From Palsa-504 sp963795795 (lineage in GTDB: Bacteria; Actinomycetota; Actinomycetes; Streptosporangiales; Streptosporangiaceae), in contig CAWCJS010000004.1 in the NCBI GenBank assembly GCA_963795795.1, forward strand, positions 124,001 through 188,000: a DNA stretch of 64,000 nucleotides, written 5' to 3'. Shown here in pieces: positions 1 to 8,682 of this stretch (the stretch's first letter is position 1; the number at the start of each line of letters is the position of its first letter). Below the pieces are notes generated by a model that was given only the letters and a program-made list of their open reading frames with translations, had not been told where the DNA came from and ran no database searches. Both the position numbers and the translations under genes were made by a program.

Positions 1-421
1 CGGGGAGGAGCGCTCTCGGGGCGGCCAGCTTTTCTATCCGGTCCCTGACCGGGCCTTCAGGGAGATCCTCGGGCAGGGCGGGGCGCCTGGGCTGCCAGCC
101 TGCGGCCGACTGCTCGGTCTGGCTGGTGCCGTCCGGGTTTACTTTTGCGGTCAGTAGAAGCCGGCTGCCCTGTCTGGCATTTTCGTAGGTCAGCGCGAGC
201 CCGGCCCGGTTCAGGCGCCAGTCGAAGGTATCCAGCCAGGTGCGCCGGCGCGTGCCGCTGCCGGTGGCGCCGCGTTCGGGCATGATGCCGAACGCCGGCG
301 CGAGCGCGTCGAGAACGGCTTGGATCGAGTGATTGGGCTGACTCGTGCCTCTGGCCTGGACTCCGGCTGGCGCTTCCCCTGTTCCCCCGTCCAGCTGGAA
401 GTCCCGCAGGTCAGGGGTCAT
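1..421 (-). CDS. CHAD-domain protein, N-terminal fragment (partial at window edge)
   Basis: This frame runs off the left edge, so only the first ~140 residues are visible. It opens MTPDLRDFQLDGG and contains TWLDTFDWRLNRAGLALTY followed by GPVRDRIEKLAAPRALLP. The 'DTFDWRL..AGL' segment is typical of the CYTH/triphosphate-tunnel-like N-terminal part of actinobacterial CHAD-domain proteins; CHAD domains bind polyphosphate. The CHAD domain itself lies outside the window. The ATG at 419-421 has a GGTGGAG sequence about 12 nt upstream. The gene points away from the neighbouring ribokinase promoter side and shares its strand. Family assignment rests on motif resemblance only. Confidence 0.6.
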   Translation of the reverse strand, partial: MTPDLRDFQLDGGTGEAPAGVQARGTSQPNHSIQAVLDALAPAFGIMPERGATGSGTRRRTWLDTFDWRLNRAGLALTYENARQGSRLLLTAKVNPDGTSQTEQSAAGWQPRRPALPEDLPEGPVRDRIEKLAAPRALLP

Positions 422-484
422 AAGTTCATGTTCTCCACCCGTAAATGTTACCCCTTGTTCACCTATCCCTGGTATGGGGAGGTG

Positions 485-1408
485 TCAGATTTCAGGCCAT
501 TTTAGACCGGTTGTGACGAGTATGTCAGCGGGTCTCGGCATAGCTGTCTGAGCGCCTTGGCGGGTGACGGCGGCGGCGCCTGCGGCGGCCGCGGCGCGCA
601 CGGCGTCTGGGGCCGGGACTTGGGCCGCCAGGGCCACCGCGAGGGCGCCGACGAAGGTGTCGCCTGCTCCTACGGTGTCGACGGCCTGGACTTTGAAGCC
701 GGGGATGGTGTTGGTGCCCTCCGGGCCGGCTACGGCGGCACCGTGCGCGCCTGCGGTGACCACGGCGTGGCGGACGCCTTGGGCGACGAGTGCGGCGGCC
801 GCTTGGGCGGCGGACCGGCTGCGGTCGGGGTCGTTGAGGAGGGCGGCGGCCTCGGACTCGTTTACTACCAGCCAGTCCGGTCGGTCAGCCAGGATGGCCG
901 CCGCTTCGGGAGGGACGGGCGCGAGGTTCAGGATGCGGAGGACTCCAGGTCGGTGGGCGAGGGCCGACCTGATCGCGGGGACGGGGATCTCGGCGCTGAT
1001 CACGAGGACGTCGGTGGGCTGGGCGGCGGCGACGTCGGCCGGGGTGACCTCGTGATTGGCGCCGGGGGCGACGATGATGAGGTTCTCGCCTGCGTGGTCC
1101 ACGGCGATCATGGCCAGGCCGGTCGGGGTGCCGTGGATGACCCGGACGTGGTCGGTGCTGATGTGCTCGGCTTGCAGGTTGGCGAGCAACTGCTGACCGA
1201 AGGCGTCGTCGCCAACGCAGCCGACCATCGTTACGTCGGCCCCCAGCCGGGCCGCCGCGACGGCCTGGTTTGCGCCTTTGCCGCCGGGAGAAAACCTGGC
1301 CGCGCCCGAGCCGAGGACCGTCATGCCGGGGCCGGGCAGGCTGGGCACGGTCACGGAGATGTCCATGTTCAGGCTGCCCACGACGGTCACGCGAGGTCGG
1401 TTGGTCAT
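485..1408 (-). CDS. rbsK: Ribokinase (PfkB family)
   Basis: 307 residues, normal length for ribokinase, which phosphorylates D-ribose to ribose-5-phosphate in the cytosol. The N-terminal VVGSLNMDISV and the glycine-rich FSPGGKGANQAVAAARLGA are the first PfkB signature and sugar-binding loop. The second signature, AVDTVGAGDTFVGAL near residue 245, carries the catalytic Asp and anion hole. NESEAAAL near residue 183 matches the ribokinase conserved NexE region. No ribose transporter or rbsD flanks it, so its physiological role is inferred from the family alone. The start ATG at 1406-1408 gives MTNRPRVTVVGSLN. Confidence 0.93.
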   Translation of the reverse strand: MTNRPRVTVVGSLNMDISVTVPSLPGPGMTVLGSGAARFSPGGKGANQAVAAARLGADVTMVGCVGDDAFGQQLLANLQAEHISTDHVRVIHGTPTGLAMIAVDHAGENLIIVAPGANHEVTPADVAAAQPTDVLVISAEIPVPAIRSALAHRPGVLRILNLAPVPPEAAAILADRPDWLVVNESEAAALLNDPDRSRSAAQAAAALVAQGVRHAVVTAGAHGAAVAGPEGTNTIPGFKVQAVDTVGAGDTFVGALAVALAAQVPAPDAVRAAAAAGAAAVTRQGAQTAMPRPADILVTTGLKWPEI

Positions 1409-1424
1409 TCCCGCACCGTAGCGC

Positions 1425-1556
1425 TTAGTAGAGAGGTGGCGGGTGGCCCGCGCTCGGGCAGTCTTGGGCGAGGGCGCAGGTGCTGCACGCTGGCTCCTTG
1501 CGGCGGCAGGTGAGCTGGCCGTGGCGGCGGAGTAGCTGGTGAGCTCGCTGGAGGGC
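1425..1556 (-). pseudogene. Remnant of an endonuclease III-type [4Fe-4S] C-terminus
   Basis: About 40 residues at the end of an open frame read HQLLRRHGQLTCRRKEPAC followed by STCALAQDCPSAG. The cysteines have the spacing C-x6-C-x2-C-x5-C, the iron-sulfur loop of endonuclease III/MutY-type DNA glycosylases, and 'H.LL.RHG...C' precedes it as in that family. The HhH-GPD catalytic part is missing: upstream the frame is only the shadow of the small gene at 1588-1812. I read it as a decayed 3' fragment. A chance match is possible but the four-cysteine spacing is specific. Confidence 0.5.
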
Positions 1557-1587
1557 GGGGGCGGAGCCTAGTGGCGGGCGGGTGGGG

Positions 1588-1812
1588 TTAGGCGTGGCGG
1601 GCGGCGAGGATGCGGCGGATCTGGGCGGTGTCGCGGTCGCTGTAGCGGTCGAGCATCGCGTACAGGTCGTCGAGGTCGGACTCGCTGGTGTAGCTGGCGA
1701 GGTCGCGCTCGAGCTCCTGGCGGGCGGTAAGCGCGTCACGGATGCCGCGAAGCTGGCCGCGGAGCGCGGTCCAGAACTGAGTGCGCGAGGAAGTGGTCGC
1801 GGTTACAGACAT
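1588..1812 (-). CDS. Small conserved actinobacterial protein, function unknown
   Basis: 74 residues, MSVTATTSSRTQFWTALRGQ onward, rich in charged helices (ARQELERDLASYTSESDLDD, then a DRYSD..TAQIRRILAARHA end). I do not recognise a function; the length and the 'ASYTS..DLDDLYAMLDRYSD' pattern recall a small hypothetical protein family common in actinobacteria. The ATG at 1810-1812 is chosen because GGAGAGAAAG lies just upstream, although the frame stays open to 1899. It is divergent from the LysR-type regulator at 1917, with a palindrome between them, so it is a plausible target of that regulator. Confidence 0.6.
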   Translation of the reverse strand: MSVTATTSSRTQFWTALRGQLRGIRDALTARQELERDLASYTSESDLDDLYAMLDRYSDRDTAQIRRILAARHA

Positions 1813-1873
1813 TTGCTTTCTCTCCAAACATATTTTGTCACTTCCTAGTGTGCCTGCTCTCGACTCATGCGTC

Positions 1874-1914
1874 CAATGATTAGATAGCAAGCAACCCATG
1901 ATCTATCGTCATTG
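1874..1914. promoter_or_regulatory. Inverted repeat, candidate LysR operator
   Basis: CAATGATTAGATAG (1874-1887) is mirrored by CTATCGTCATTG (1903-1914) in the short divergent region between the small gene and lysR. The arms match over CAATGA and GATAG. LysR regulators usually bind such interrupted dyads between themselves and a divergent target, so the position fits. The right arm ends two bases before the lysR ATG. Confidence 0.5.
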
Positions 1915-1916
1915 AT

Positions 1917-2843
1917 ATGGACACTGATGCGCTGCGCTTTCTCCAGCAGGTGGCCGACGGCACGACCGTGACCGAGGTCAGCGAACTCGTGGGCGTCACG
2001 CAGTCCGGGGTCTCGCGAGCCTTGGCCCGCCTGGAGGCCGAGATGGGCACGCCGCTGCTGCGGCGTTCGGGCCGCACGCTGCGTATGACGCATGCGGGCG
2101 CGGTGTTCAAGCCGCATCTGGACGCGCTCCTGCATCACCTGGACGACGGGATCGCCGCGGTCAGCCAGCTCACCGACCCAGGCACCGGCACCGTGGCGCT
2201 CGCCTTTCAGCAGTCGCTCGGCACCTGGCTCGTACCGGACCTGGTCCGCAGCTTCCGCGCGGGGTTTCCCAGCGCCGGTTTCCAGCTCACCGTGGTCCGA
2301 GACGAGCTGAACTTTGTGGCGCTGGACGGCGGGAACGCGGACCTGGAGATCGGCAGCCGCCGGTTCCCCGACGTCACGATGCGCACCGAACGGCTCGCGC
2401 TCGAGCCGTTGCGGCTGGCCTTGCCCCGTGAGCACCGGCTCGCTGGGCAGCAGCGCATCCGGCTGGCCGAGGCGGCCGGGGAGCCCTTCATCGGGCTGAG
2501 CCCCACCTCTGCGCTGCGGAAGCTGACCGATGAGCTGTGCGAGGCGGCTGGGTTCCGCGCCGACGTGATCTTCGAGGGCGATGACCTTTCTAACGTCCGA
2601 GGCTTCGTCGCGGCGGGCCTGGGACTCGCGGTCGTTCCCGCACCGCGCGCGGGTTCGCCTGAGGCGGCGCCCGGACCGGTGGTGCACCGGGTGATAGCGG
2701 ACACCGGGGCGGTAAGGGAGATCTGCCTGACCTGGTCTACGGACCGGCGGCTGCTCCCGGCCGCCGAGGAGTTCCGCAAGCACGTCCTCAGGCGCGCCGC
2801 CTCGGGCCGGCTCCCGGCCGTCGCGCAGGTTGAGGAACGATAA
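1917..2843 (+). CDS. LysR-family transcriptional regulator
   Basis: 308 residues. The N-terminal winged helix-turn-helix reads DALRFLQQVADGTTVTEVSE and GVTQSGVSRALARLEAEMGT, with LRRSGRTLRMTHAG closing the DNA-binding domain, as in LysR proteins. Residues ~90-290 form the periplasmic-binding-protein-like co-inducer domain, ending in the hallmark VRGFVAAGLGLAVVPA. The ligand is unknown. It is divergent from the small gene at 1588-1812 across a palindrome; in many actinomycetes similar regulators control a neighbouring efflux or small-protein gene, but nothing here identifies the signal. Confidence 0.88.
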   Translation: MDTDALRFLQQVADGTTVTEVSELVGVTQSGVSRALARLEAEMGTPLLRRSGRTLRMTHAGAVFKPHLDALLHHLDDGIAAVSQLTDPGTGTVALAFQQSLGTWLVPDLVRSFRAGFPSAGFQLTVVRDELNFVALDGGNADLEIGSRRFPDVTMRTERLALEPLRLALPREHRLAGQQRIRLAEAAGEPFIGLSPTSALRKLTDELCEAAGFRADVIFEGDDLSNVRGFVAAGLGLAVVPAPRAGSPEAAPGPVVHRVIADTGAVREICLTWSTDRRLLPAAEEFRKHVLRRAASGRLPAVAQVEER

Positions 2844-2895
2844 ATCCTGGGTGGCAGGGGCTGCGCTAGTTCCCGGTGCTCACTAAGGTGAGCGG

Positions 2896-3651
2896 GTGGA
2901 ACCGATCTTGTTGCTGTCGATCCGGGCTGACGACGCCGCCGCCGATAACGAGTACGAGTCCTTCCTGAGCCTGGCTGGGCTGGAGGAACGCGACCTGCGG
3001 CGGTTCCGGTTGGAGCAGCAGGCGCTGGGAGACATCGACCTGCGGGAATGGTCGGGGATCTGGGTGGGCGGCGGGCCGTTCAACTACTCCGATCGCGCGG
3101 ACGCGAAGTCTGAGGTTCAGCGCCGGGTCGAGGCGGACCTGGGTCGGGTGCTTGACGGCGTGGTTGCGGCCGACTTCCCGTTCTTCGGCGCCTGCTACGG
3201 CGTCGGGGCGCTCGGCAGCCACGAGGGCGCGGTGGTGGGCCGGCGTTACGGCGAGGGGGTCGGGGTCGTCCGGGTCAGCCTCACCGAGCAGGGGCGGCTC
3301 GACCCGCTGTTGCGGGAGGTCCCTGACGCGTTCGACGCGTTCACCGGGCACAAGGAGGCCATCGACGTGCTGCCTGAGCACGCCGTCCTGCTGGCCAGCT
3401 CGGAAACCTGCCCCGTCCAGATGTTCCGGGTCGGCTCCAACGTCTACGCCACCCAGTTCCATCCCGAGATGGACGCGGTCGCCTTTTGCATCCGGATCGA
3501 CGTATACAAGCACGCTGGCTACTTCGAGCCTGACCAGGCCGAGGACCTCAAGGCGCTGGGTATGCGCAGCGACGTCCAGCACCCACCGGCGATCTTGCGC
3601 GAGTTCGTCCGGCGCTACGGGAGGAACCGGGTGGGGGCCGCGGCCGGTTAG
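2896..3651 (+). CDS. Class I glutamine amidotransferase-like protein (GMP-synthase type)
   Basis: 251 residues with the class I GATase triad: the nucleophile Cys in FFGACYGVGALGS (about residue 98) and His-Glu in YATQFHPEMDAV (about residue 191). WVGGGPFNYSD is the family's oxyanion-side strand. Stand-alone proteins of this type release ammonia from glutamine or act on gamma-glutamyl compounds; the acceptor partner is not encoded nearby, so the substrate is unknown. The GTG at 2896 is used (V/M-EPILLLSIRADDAA). The gene converges on the CPBP protease gene with a small tandem repeat between the stops. Confidence 0.8.
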   Translation: MEPILLLSIRADDAAADNEYESFLSLAGLEERDLRRFRLEQQALGDIDLREWSGIWVGGGPFNYSDRADAKSEVQRRVEADLGRVLDGVVAADFPFFGACYGVGALGSHEGAVVGRRYGEGVGVVRVSLTEQGRLDPLLREVPDAFDAFTGHKEAIDVLPEHAVLLASSETCPVQMFRVGSNVYATQFHPEMDAVAFCIRIDVYKHAGYFEPDQAEDLKALGMRSDVQHPPAILREFVRRYGRNRVGAAAG

Positions 3652-3696
3652 CGGATTAGCGGGGTTAGCGGGGTTAGCGGCTTAGCGGGGTTAGCG
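3647..3696. repeat. Short tandem repeat between convergent genes
   Basis: Six imperfect copies of an 8-9 base unit, (GG)GTTAGCG with GATTAGCG and GCTTAGCG variants, span the stop codons of the two convergent genes. The units contain TTAG, so on the minus strand each offers a CTAA, placing in-frame stops near the end of the protease gene. Confidence 0.75.
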
Positions 3697-4455
3697 GCGG
3701 AGGGTCCGGGCGAGGGCGCTGGCCAGCGGGGCCGTGGAGTTGGCGGCGAGGTGCAGGAGCACCGGTGCGGCCAGGCTGCCGGAGCGGTCCCGCAGGCGGG
3801 ATAGGAGCGCGCCCACGGCGGCGGTACCTGCTACGACGGCGGTAACCCCGGCGATCCTTGCGCCGCGGGCCGTTGCGAGGTGGTTGGCGGCCAGCGCCTC
3901 GGCGGTCGGGCGGACGTGCCACAGGCCGAACACCGCGCTCGCCACCGCGGTCGCCGCGGGCTCGGTCAGTACCCGGCGCAGCGCCGCCAGGAGGACACCG
4001 CGGAAGGCCGTCTCCTCCCAGGCCACGGTGCCGACGGGGATGCGCAGGAGCACGTAGTAGGCGAGCTGGCGCCGGTCCAGGCCGGCGACGCGCTGGTCGT
4101 CGAGTAGGGGCCGGGTGGCCGGGGTCAGGGACGCGAGCGCGAGCGCGGCCACGACGGGCGCGGCCGCCGCCGAGCCGAGGGCGAGGCCGGACCGTAGCTG
4201 GTCCCGGCGCAGGCCGAGGTCGGTGGGGGTCAACCCGCTGGCCAGGGCGGCGCCCAGTAGGGTCGCGGCGGCGAGCGCGTTGACGGCTGGGTACCAGCGC
4301 CGGTGCCACGGCTGGAGTCCGACCAGGTTGTTATAGCCGACCAGGACGAGGCAGGCGGCCACGGCAAAGGCCACATCGGCCGGGCGACGGGATGCAGGGT
4401 TGCCCACCGGGCGGGGTGCGCGTCTGCTCACTGGGCGGAGGGCGCGTCTGCTCAC
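3691..4455 (-). CDS. CPBP-family intramembrane glutamic/metallo-protease
   Basis: 254 residues, mostly hydrophobic, with several membrane spans (AFAVAACLVLVGYNN, ALAAATLLGAALASG, APVVAALALASL and others). The CPBP (Abi/Rce1) signature is present in order: EETAFRG (EExxxR, ~residue 147), FGLWH (FxxxH, ~176) and LLHLAANST near residue 237. Related enzymes cleave prenylated proteins or mature peptides, or give bacteriocin immunity, in the membrane. The arginine-rich N-terminus (RRALRPVSRRAPRPV) may be overextended; a later start is possible. Substrate unknown. Confidence 0.82.
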   Translation of the reverse strand: MSRRALRPVSRRAPRPVGNPASRRPADVAFAVAACLVLVGYNNLVGLQPWHRRWYPAVNALAAATLLGAALASGLTPTDLGLRRDQLRSGLALGSAAAAPVVAALALASLTPATRPLLDDQRVAGLDRRQLAYYVLLRIPVGTVAWEETAFRGVLLAALRRVLTEPAATAVASAVFGLWHVRPTAEALAANHLATARGARIAGVTAVVAGTAAVGALLSRLRDRSGSLAAPVLLHLAANSTAPLASALARTLRR

Positions 4456-4470
4456 TGGGCGAGTGCGCGA

Positions 4471-5130
4471 TTACTCACCGGCGCGGACCAGGCCGTTTTC
4501 GTAGGCAAAGACGACGGCCTGAGCGCGGTCCCGTAGCGCGAGCTTCATCAGGACGCGGCTGACGTGCGTCTTGATCGTCTGCTCCGCGACGACCAGGTGG
4601 ACGGCGATTTCCACGTTGGACAGGCCGCGGGCGACCAGGGCCAGCACCTCGGTTTCGCGGTCGGTCAGACCTTCGAGGCTCTTGCGGGTGGCGGCTCGGG
4701 GCCCGCCCAGGCGGGCGAACTCCGCGATCAGGCGGCGGGTCACCCCCGGGGACAGCAGCGCGTCGCCGGCCGCGACCACCCGCACGGCCTCGGCGAGCTC
4801 ACCGGCCGAGGCGTCCTTGAGCAGGAAGCCGCTGGCGCCGGCGCGCAGTGCCTCGTACACGTAGTCATCCAGGTCGAAGGTGGTCAGGACCAGAACCCGG
4901 GGTGCGTCGTCCGTCGCCGTGATCTGCCGGGTGGCCTGCAGGCCGTCGAGCACAGGCATGCGGACGTCCATGAGGATGACGTCGGGGCGCAGCTCGGCGA
5001 CGCGGGTGATGGCTTCCTGCCCGTTGACGGCCTCGCCGACCACCTCGATGTCGGGCTGCGCGTTGAGCAGGATGGAAAAGCCCGTGCGTACCATCCCCTG
5101 GTCGTCGGCGACGACTACGCGGATGGTCAC
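4471..5130 (-). CDS. NarL/LuxR-type response regulator
   Basis: 219 residues. The receiver domain starts TIRVVVADDQGMVRTGF; the phosphoacceptor Asp lies in DVILMDVRMPVLDG and the conserved Lys in GFLLKDAS. The C-terminal LuxR helix-turn-helix is LTDRETEVLALVARGLSN, then EIAVHLVVAEQTIKTHV. I start it at the GTG at 5128-5130, which overlaps the TGA of the kinase gene (GTGA), an arrangement giving translational coupling; the frame is open further upstream but only as a shadow of the kinase. With the kinase it forms a typical actinomycete two-component pair. The divergent hydrolase/acyltransferase pair is a plausible target. Confidence 0.92.
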   Translation of the reverse strand: MTIRVVVADDQGMVRTGFSILLNAQPDIEVVGEAVNGQEAITRVAELRPDVILMDVRMPVLDGLQATRQITATDDAPRVLVLTTFDLDDYVYEALRAGASGFLLKDASAGELAEAVRVVAAGDALLSPGVTRRLIAEFARLGGPRAATRKSLEGLTDRETEVLALVARGLSNVEIAVHLVVAEQTIKTHVSRVLMKLALRDRAQAVVFAYENGLVRAGE

Positions 5131-6358
5131 GACGCGTCCCCGGAGCTCATCGGCAGGACCGCGGACACCTGGAATCCCCCGTCTTCGGTCGGGCGCGCGT
5201 CCAGGCTCCCGCCCAGCATCGCGGCGCGCTCTCGCATCCCGATGATGCCATGGCCGCCACCGACAAACCGGGGGGACGGGCAAGGGCGCGGCGCGGGGTC
5301 GTTGCGGACCTCCAGGGCCAGGCCGTCGGGGCGGTACCCGACGTGCACCTGGACGTGCGATCCCGGCGCGTGCCGCATCGCGTTGCTCAGCGCCTCCTGC
5401 ACGATGCGGTACGCGGACAGGTCCACCCCATCGGGGAGCGGCACGGGGATTCCCGGTCGCTGGAGACGGCGACCGAGACGCCGCCGCCGCGGGCCGAGTC
5501 GAGCAGCGTGTCCAGCTCGGCCAGGCCCGGCTGCGGCGCGGTATCCTGCCCGCCCGTGCGAAGGACGCCCAGCACGCGGCGGAGCTCGCCCAGCCCGGCC
5601 AGCGCGCTGGCCCGGATGTCGGCGAAGCTCTCCACCAGCTCCGGCGGCGGGTCGGCGGTCTTGTACGGCGCCGCCTCGGCCTGGATCGCGATCACCGACA
5701 TGTGGTGGGCGACCACGTCGTGCAGCTCGCGCGCGATGCGCTGGCGCTCCTCGAGCAGCGCGCGCTCGCCCGAGTGCCGGATCTCCTGCTCGGCGAGCTG
5801 ACGCTCGCCGCTGCGCCGCTGCCGGACGACGGCGCCGATCAGCAGCGGGATGACGGACAGGAAGATGGCCTCGGGGGCCGACCCGGGATCGATGAACCCG
5901 GCCCCGAACACGGTGACGACCGTCGCGGCGACCACGATCCGCGGCCGGCAGCGAACGGCCACCGAGTACAGGCAGAGGCCGTAGACGACCAGGACGACCG
6001 GCATGTACCCGGACGAGGAGAGGAAGGCCGGCGAGATGTACAGGCTGGTCCCGATGACGGCCAGCACGGAGGCTACCCACGCGGGAAGCGGGAACCGCGT
6101 GCGGAACGCGAGCGGCACGCAGGTGACGAAGGCAAACGCCGCGAGCGGGAGGGCGCCGTGATGGCCTTCGGGGGTGGAGTTCAGCGGGCTTAGCACCGAG
6201 TCGGCGATGGCGAAGCAGACCAGCGCCACGATCACGTCGAAGATCTGGACGAGATCGAAGCGCCCGCGCAGCAGCAGCCGGCGAGGGCGCGGCGTGGGCG
6301 GGCTCGTGGCGTCGGTCATGAACTTCGCCGCGAAGCTGCGCACGTCGTCCTTCTCCAT
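5127..6358 (-). CDS. Sensor histidine kinase, HisKA_3 type (one frameshift)
   Basis: N-terminal half (from the ATG at 6356-6358) has about five membrane spans, e.g. FDVIVALVCFAIADSVLS and VSVIPLLIGAVV-like segments, then the dimerisation/phosphoacceptor motif EERQRIARELHDVVAHHMSV with the phospho-His. After residue ~300 the frame slips: at 5452-5454 a CCC run is one base short, and translation continues in the next frame as GIPVPLPDGVDLSAYRIVQE, HAPGSHVQVHV and GGGHGIIGMRERAAMLGG (the HATPase G1/G2 boxes) to the TGA at 5127. I treat the shift as a probable sequencing error because both halves are fully conserved. Partner of the adjacent response regulator. Confidence 0.88.
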
Positions 6359-6617
6359 GCCCCCAGCGTAGGCGCGGCGGCCCGCAATCTCCGTCCCCCG
6401 TCAGGCGTATCTGTGCACCCCCTACCCCGGTAGGGGTCGGTCCTGGCCGGGGAGGCCGGCGGCGCCGCGGGTGTGCCGCGCGCCACCGGCCCGGTACCTG
6501 CGGGGTAGGCCGGCGATCGGCTCGTCAGCGTGACGCCGACGAGGCATCGGCGTCCGTAGCTTCCTGATCACGGGGCCGTTCCATGCGGCACCTGACCAGC
6601 GGAGAAAGGACGCGACG

Positions 6618-7547
6618 ATGAGACTTCGCAACTTGGCGGTGGTGCCCCTGGTCGCGGCGGCCGTGCTCGGCACGACCGCGGCGACCTGGCCCAGCAGCCC
6701 CACTCCCCTCCCCCAGGCGCCGCCCGCGCTGACGGCCAGCGCACTGTCCGCTCGCTACGCGGCCGACGCGCAGGCGATCGGATCGGCCGAGGGTGCGGCC
6801 GACCGCGACGGCAACACCCAGCTGGCCGGCGCGCTGGCCAAGCTGCGCACCCAGCACGTGCTGTTCTTCAGCTCGCGCGGCCAGGGCCTGGCCGCGATGG
6901 TGCTCGGGAACCTGGCCACGGCGACGCGCGTGGCGATCCTGGTGCCGGGCTCGGACACCACGCTGACCACGTTCTTCTCCCGGGGCGCGTCCTCCCCCGG
7001 CGGCGGCGCGTTCGCGCTCGAGGCCGAGGCGCGGCGGCTCGACCCGGGGGCGCGGCTGGCGATCATCGCCTGGCTCGGCTACCCCGCCCCGGCCATGCTC
7101 AGCACGTCCGTGCTGACCTCGGGTGATGCCGGGCAGGGGGCGCAGGCGCTGCGGCCGCTGGTCGACGCGCTGGCCCGGCACGGCGACCAGGTCGCGCTGC
7201 TGTGCCACAGCTACGGCTCGGTGGTTTGCGGGCTCGCGGCCCCGCACCTGCCGGTCACCGACATCGCGGCGTTCGGCAGTCCGGGAATGGACGCCTCGTC
7301 GGTGATCTCGCTCGACACGAGCGCGCGGGTATGGGCGGGCCGGGAAAGCAGCGACCCGATCAAGTGGGTGCCGCACATCCGGCTGTTCGGGCTGGGCTTC
7401 GGGTCCGACCCGATGTCGCCCGGGTTCGGCGCGCGCATCTTCGCCACCGGTGACGGCGGCCACAGCGGCTACCTGGACGCGGGCTCGGTCTCGCTGCGCA
7501 ACCTGACCTACATCGCGCTCGGTGACCCGGCGGCGGTGACCCGATGA
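6618..7547 (+). CDS. Secreted alpha/beta-hydrolase, DUF1023 type
   Basis: 309 residues with a signal peptide (VVPLVAAAVLGTTAATWPSS). The hydrolase core is recognisable: VAILVPGSDTTLTTFFS (oxyanion strand), AIIAWLGYPAP, and the nucleophile elbow LLCHSYGSVVCG with Ser in H-S-Y-G-S; a late GGHSGYLD may give the catalytic His. This matches the actinobacterial DUF1023 family, whose substrates are largely unknown. The TGA overlaps the ATG of the acyltransferase gene (ATGA), so the two are translationally coupled, and the pair is divergent from the two-component system, a common arrangement in streptomycete-like genomes. Confidence 0.8.
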   Translation: MRLRNLAVVPLVAAAVLGTTAATWPSSPTPLPQAPPALTASALSARYAADAQAIGSAEGAADRDGNTQLAGALAKLRTQHVLFFSSRGQGLAAMVLGNLATATRVAILVPGSDTTLTTFFSRGASSPGGGAFALEAEARRLDPGARLAIIAWLGYPAPAMLSTSVLTSGDAGQGAQALRPLVDALARHGDQVALLCHSYGSVVCGLAAPHLPVTDIAAFGSPGMDASSVISLDTSARVWAGRESSDPIKWVPHIRLFGLGFGSDPMSPGFGARIFATGDGGHSGYLDAGSVSLRNLTYIALGDPAAVTR

Positions 7548-8682
7548 CCGGCCTCGCGCAGATCGGGCGGCTAGCCCGGCGCATCGACGCCGCGACGCCG
7601 ACCCACCGCGACCGCGCGGTCGACGCGCTGCGCGCCCTGGCCATCGCGGGCGTCATCGGCGGCCACTGGCTGGTCACCGCGCTCGTCACCGGCGCCAGTC
7701 ACGGCACCGGCCACGGCGGCACGGTGCTGCACGACGCCAGCCCGCTGGCCTCGATGCCCTGGCTGACCCCGCTCTCCTGGGTGTTCCAGACGCTCGCGGT
7801 CTTCTTCCTGGTCGGCGGGTACTCGGCCGCCCGCAGCTACAAGGGCGGGTATCTCCCCTGGCTGGGCAAGCGGATGATCCGGCTCGCCCGACCCGGTGGC
7901 GGCGCTGGCGGCGGTCTGGATTCCCGGTCACGGTCGGCATGTGGCTGGCGGGCGTCTCGGCCACGACCATGCACACCATCTTGTTCCTGGTCATCAGCCC
8001 GCTGTGGTTCCTGGGCGTGTACGCCGGGCTGACCGCGATGACCCCGGCGGCCCTGTGGCTGGTCAGGCGGTTCGGCCCGTGGGCGGCCGCCTTCCCGGCC
8101 GCGGTGGTGGCGATCGCCGACCTGGTGCGGTTCGGCCTGGGCGGGCCCTCCTGGGTGGGGTGGATCAACCTCCCGGCCGGCTGGCTCGTGCCGTACCTGA
8201 TCGGCATCGCCTGGGGGCTTGGATCGCTGCGCGGCCGCCGGGGCCCCGCGCTGATGCTGGCCGGCGGCATCGCCGCCACCGCCGCGCTGATCCTGTGGGC
8301 CGGGTACCCGGCCAGCATGGTCGGCGTGAACGGGGCCCACATCTCGAACCTGAACCCGCCTACCCTGGCGGCGGTGACCTTCGGGATCGCGCAGTGCGGC
8401 CTGGCGCTGCTGCTGCGGGACGCTCTGGCGCGGGCGATGCGCCGCCCGGTGGCGTGGGCCGCGGTGGCGATGGTCAACCTGTCGGCGATGACGCTGTTCA
8501 TCTGGCACGAGACCGCGCTCGTCGGGGTGAGCTCGCTGGGCCTGCTGGTCGGCCGGGTGCCGGGCCTGCTCACCGCCCCTTCGAGCGGCCTGTGGGTGGC
8601 CGAACGGCTCGTGTGGCTGCCGGTGTTCGCGATCGTGCTGGGCGGCCTGTGGCTGGCGTTCCACCGCGTGGAGCGTGGCTAG
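7544..8682 (+). CDS. Acyltransferase 3-family membrane protein (two frameshifts)
   Basis: Starts MTGLAQIGRLARRIDAATPT; RAVDALRALAIAGVIGGHWL is the acyltransferase-3 start with the catalytic-type His. About ten membrane spans follow. The frame shifts twice: an extra C near 7892 (CGACCCGG for CGACCGG) and another near 7923 (ATTCCCGG for ATTCCGG). Correcting both gives a continuous product through GMWLAGVSATTMHTILFLVI, VGWINLPAGWLVPYLIGIAWG and a C-terminal VFAIVLGGLWLAFHRVERG. Such proteins transfer acyl groups to lipids, polysaccharides or antibiotics; the target is unknown. Coupled by ATGA overlap to the DUF1023 hydrolase; its end overlaps the convergent Lrp gene by 4 bases. Confidence 0.82.

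Noticed and set aside
557..1513. Long plus-strand open frame opposite ribokinase
   Set aside because: Gly/Arg/Asp-rich shadow of rbsK created by high GC; no domain and no ribosome-binding site.
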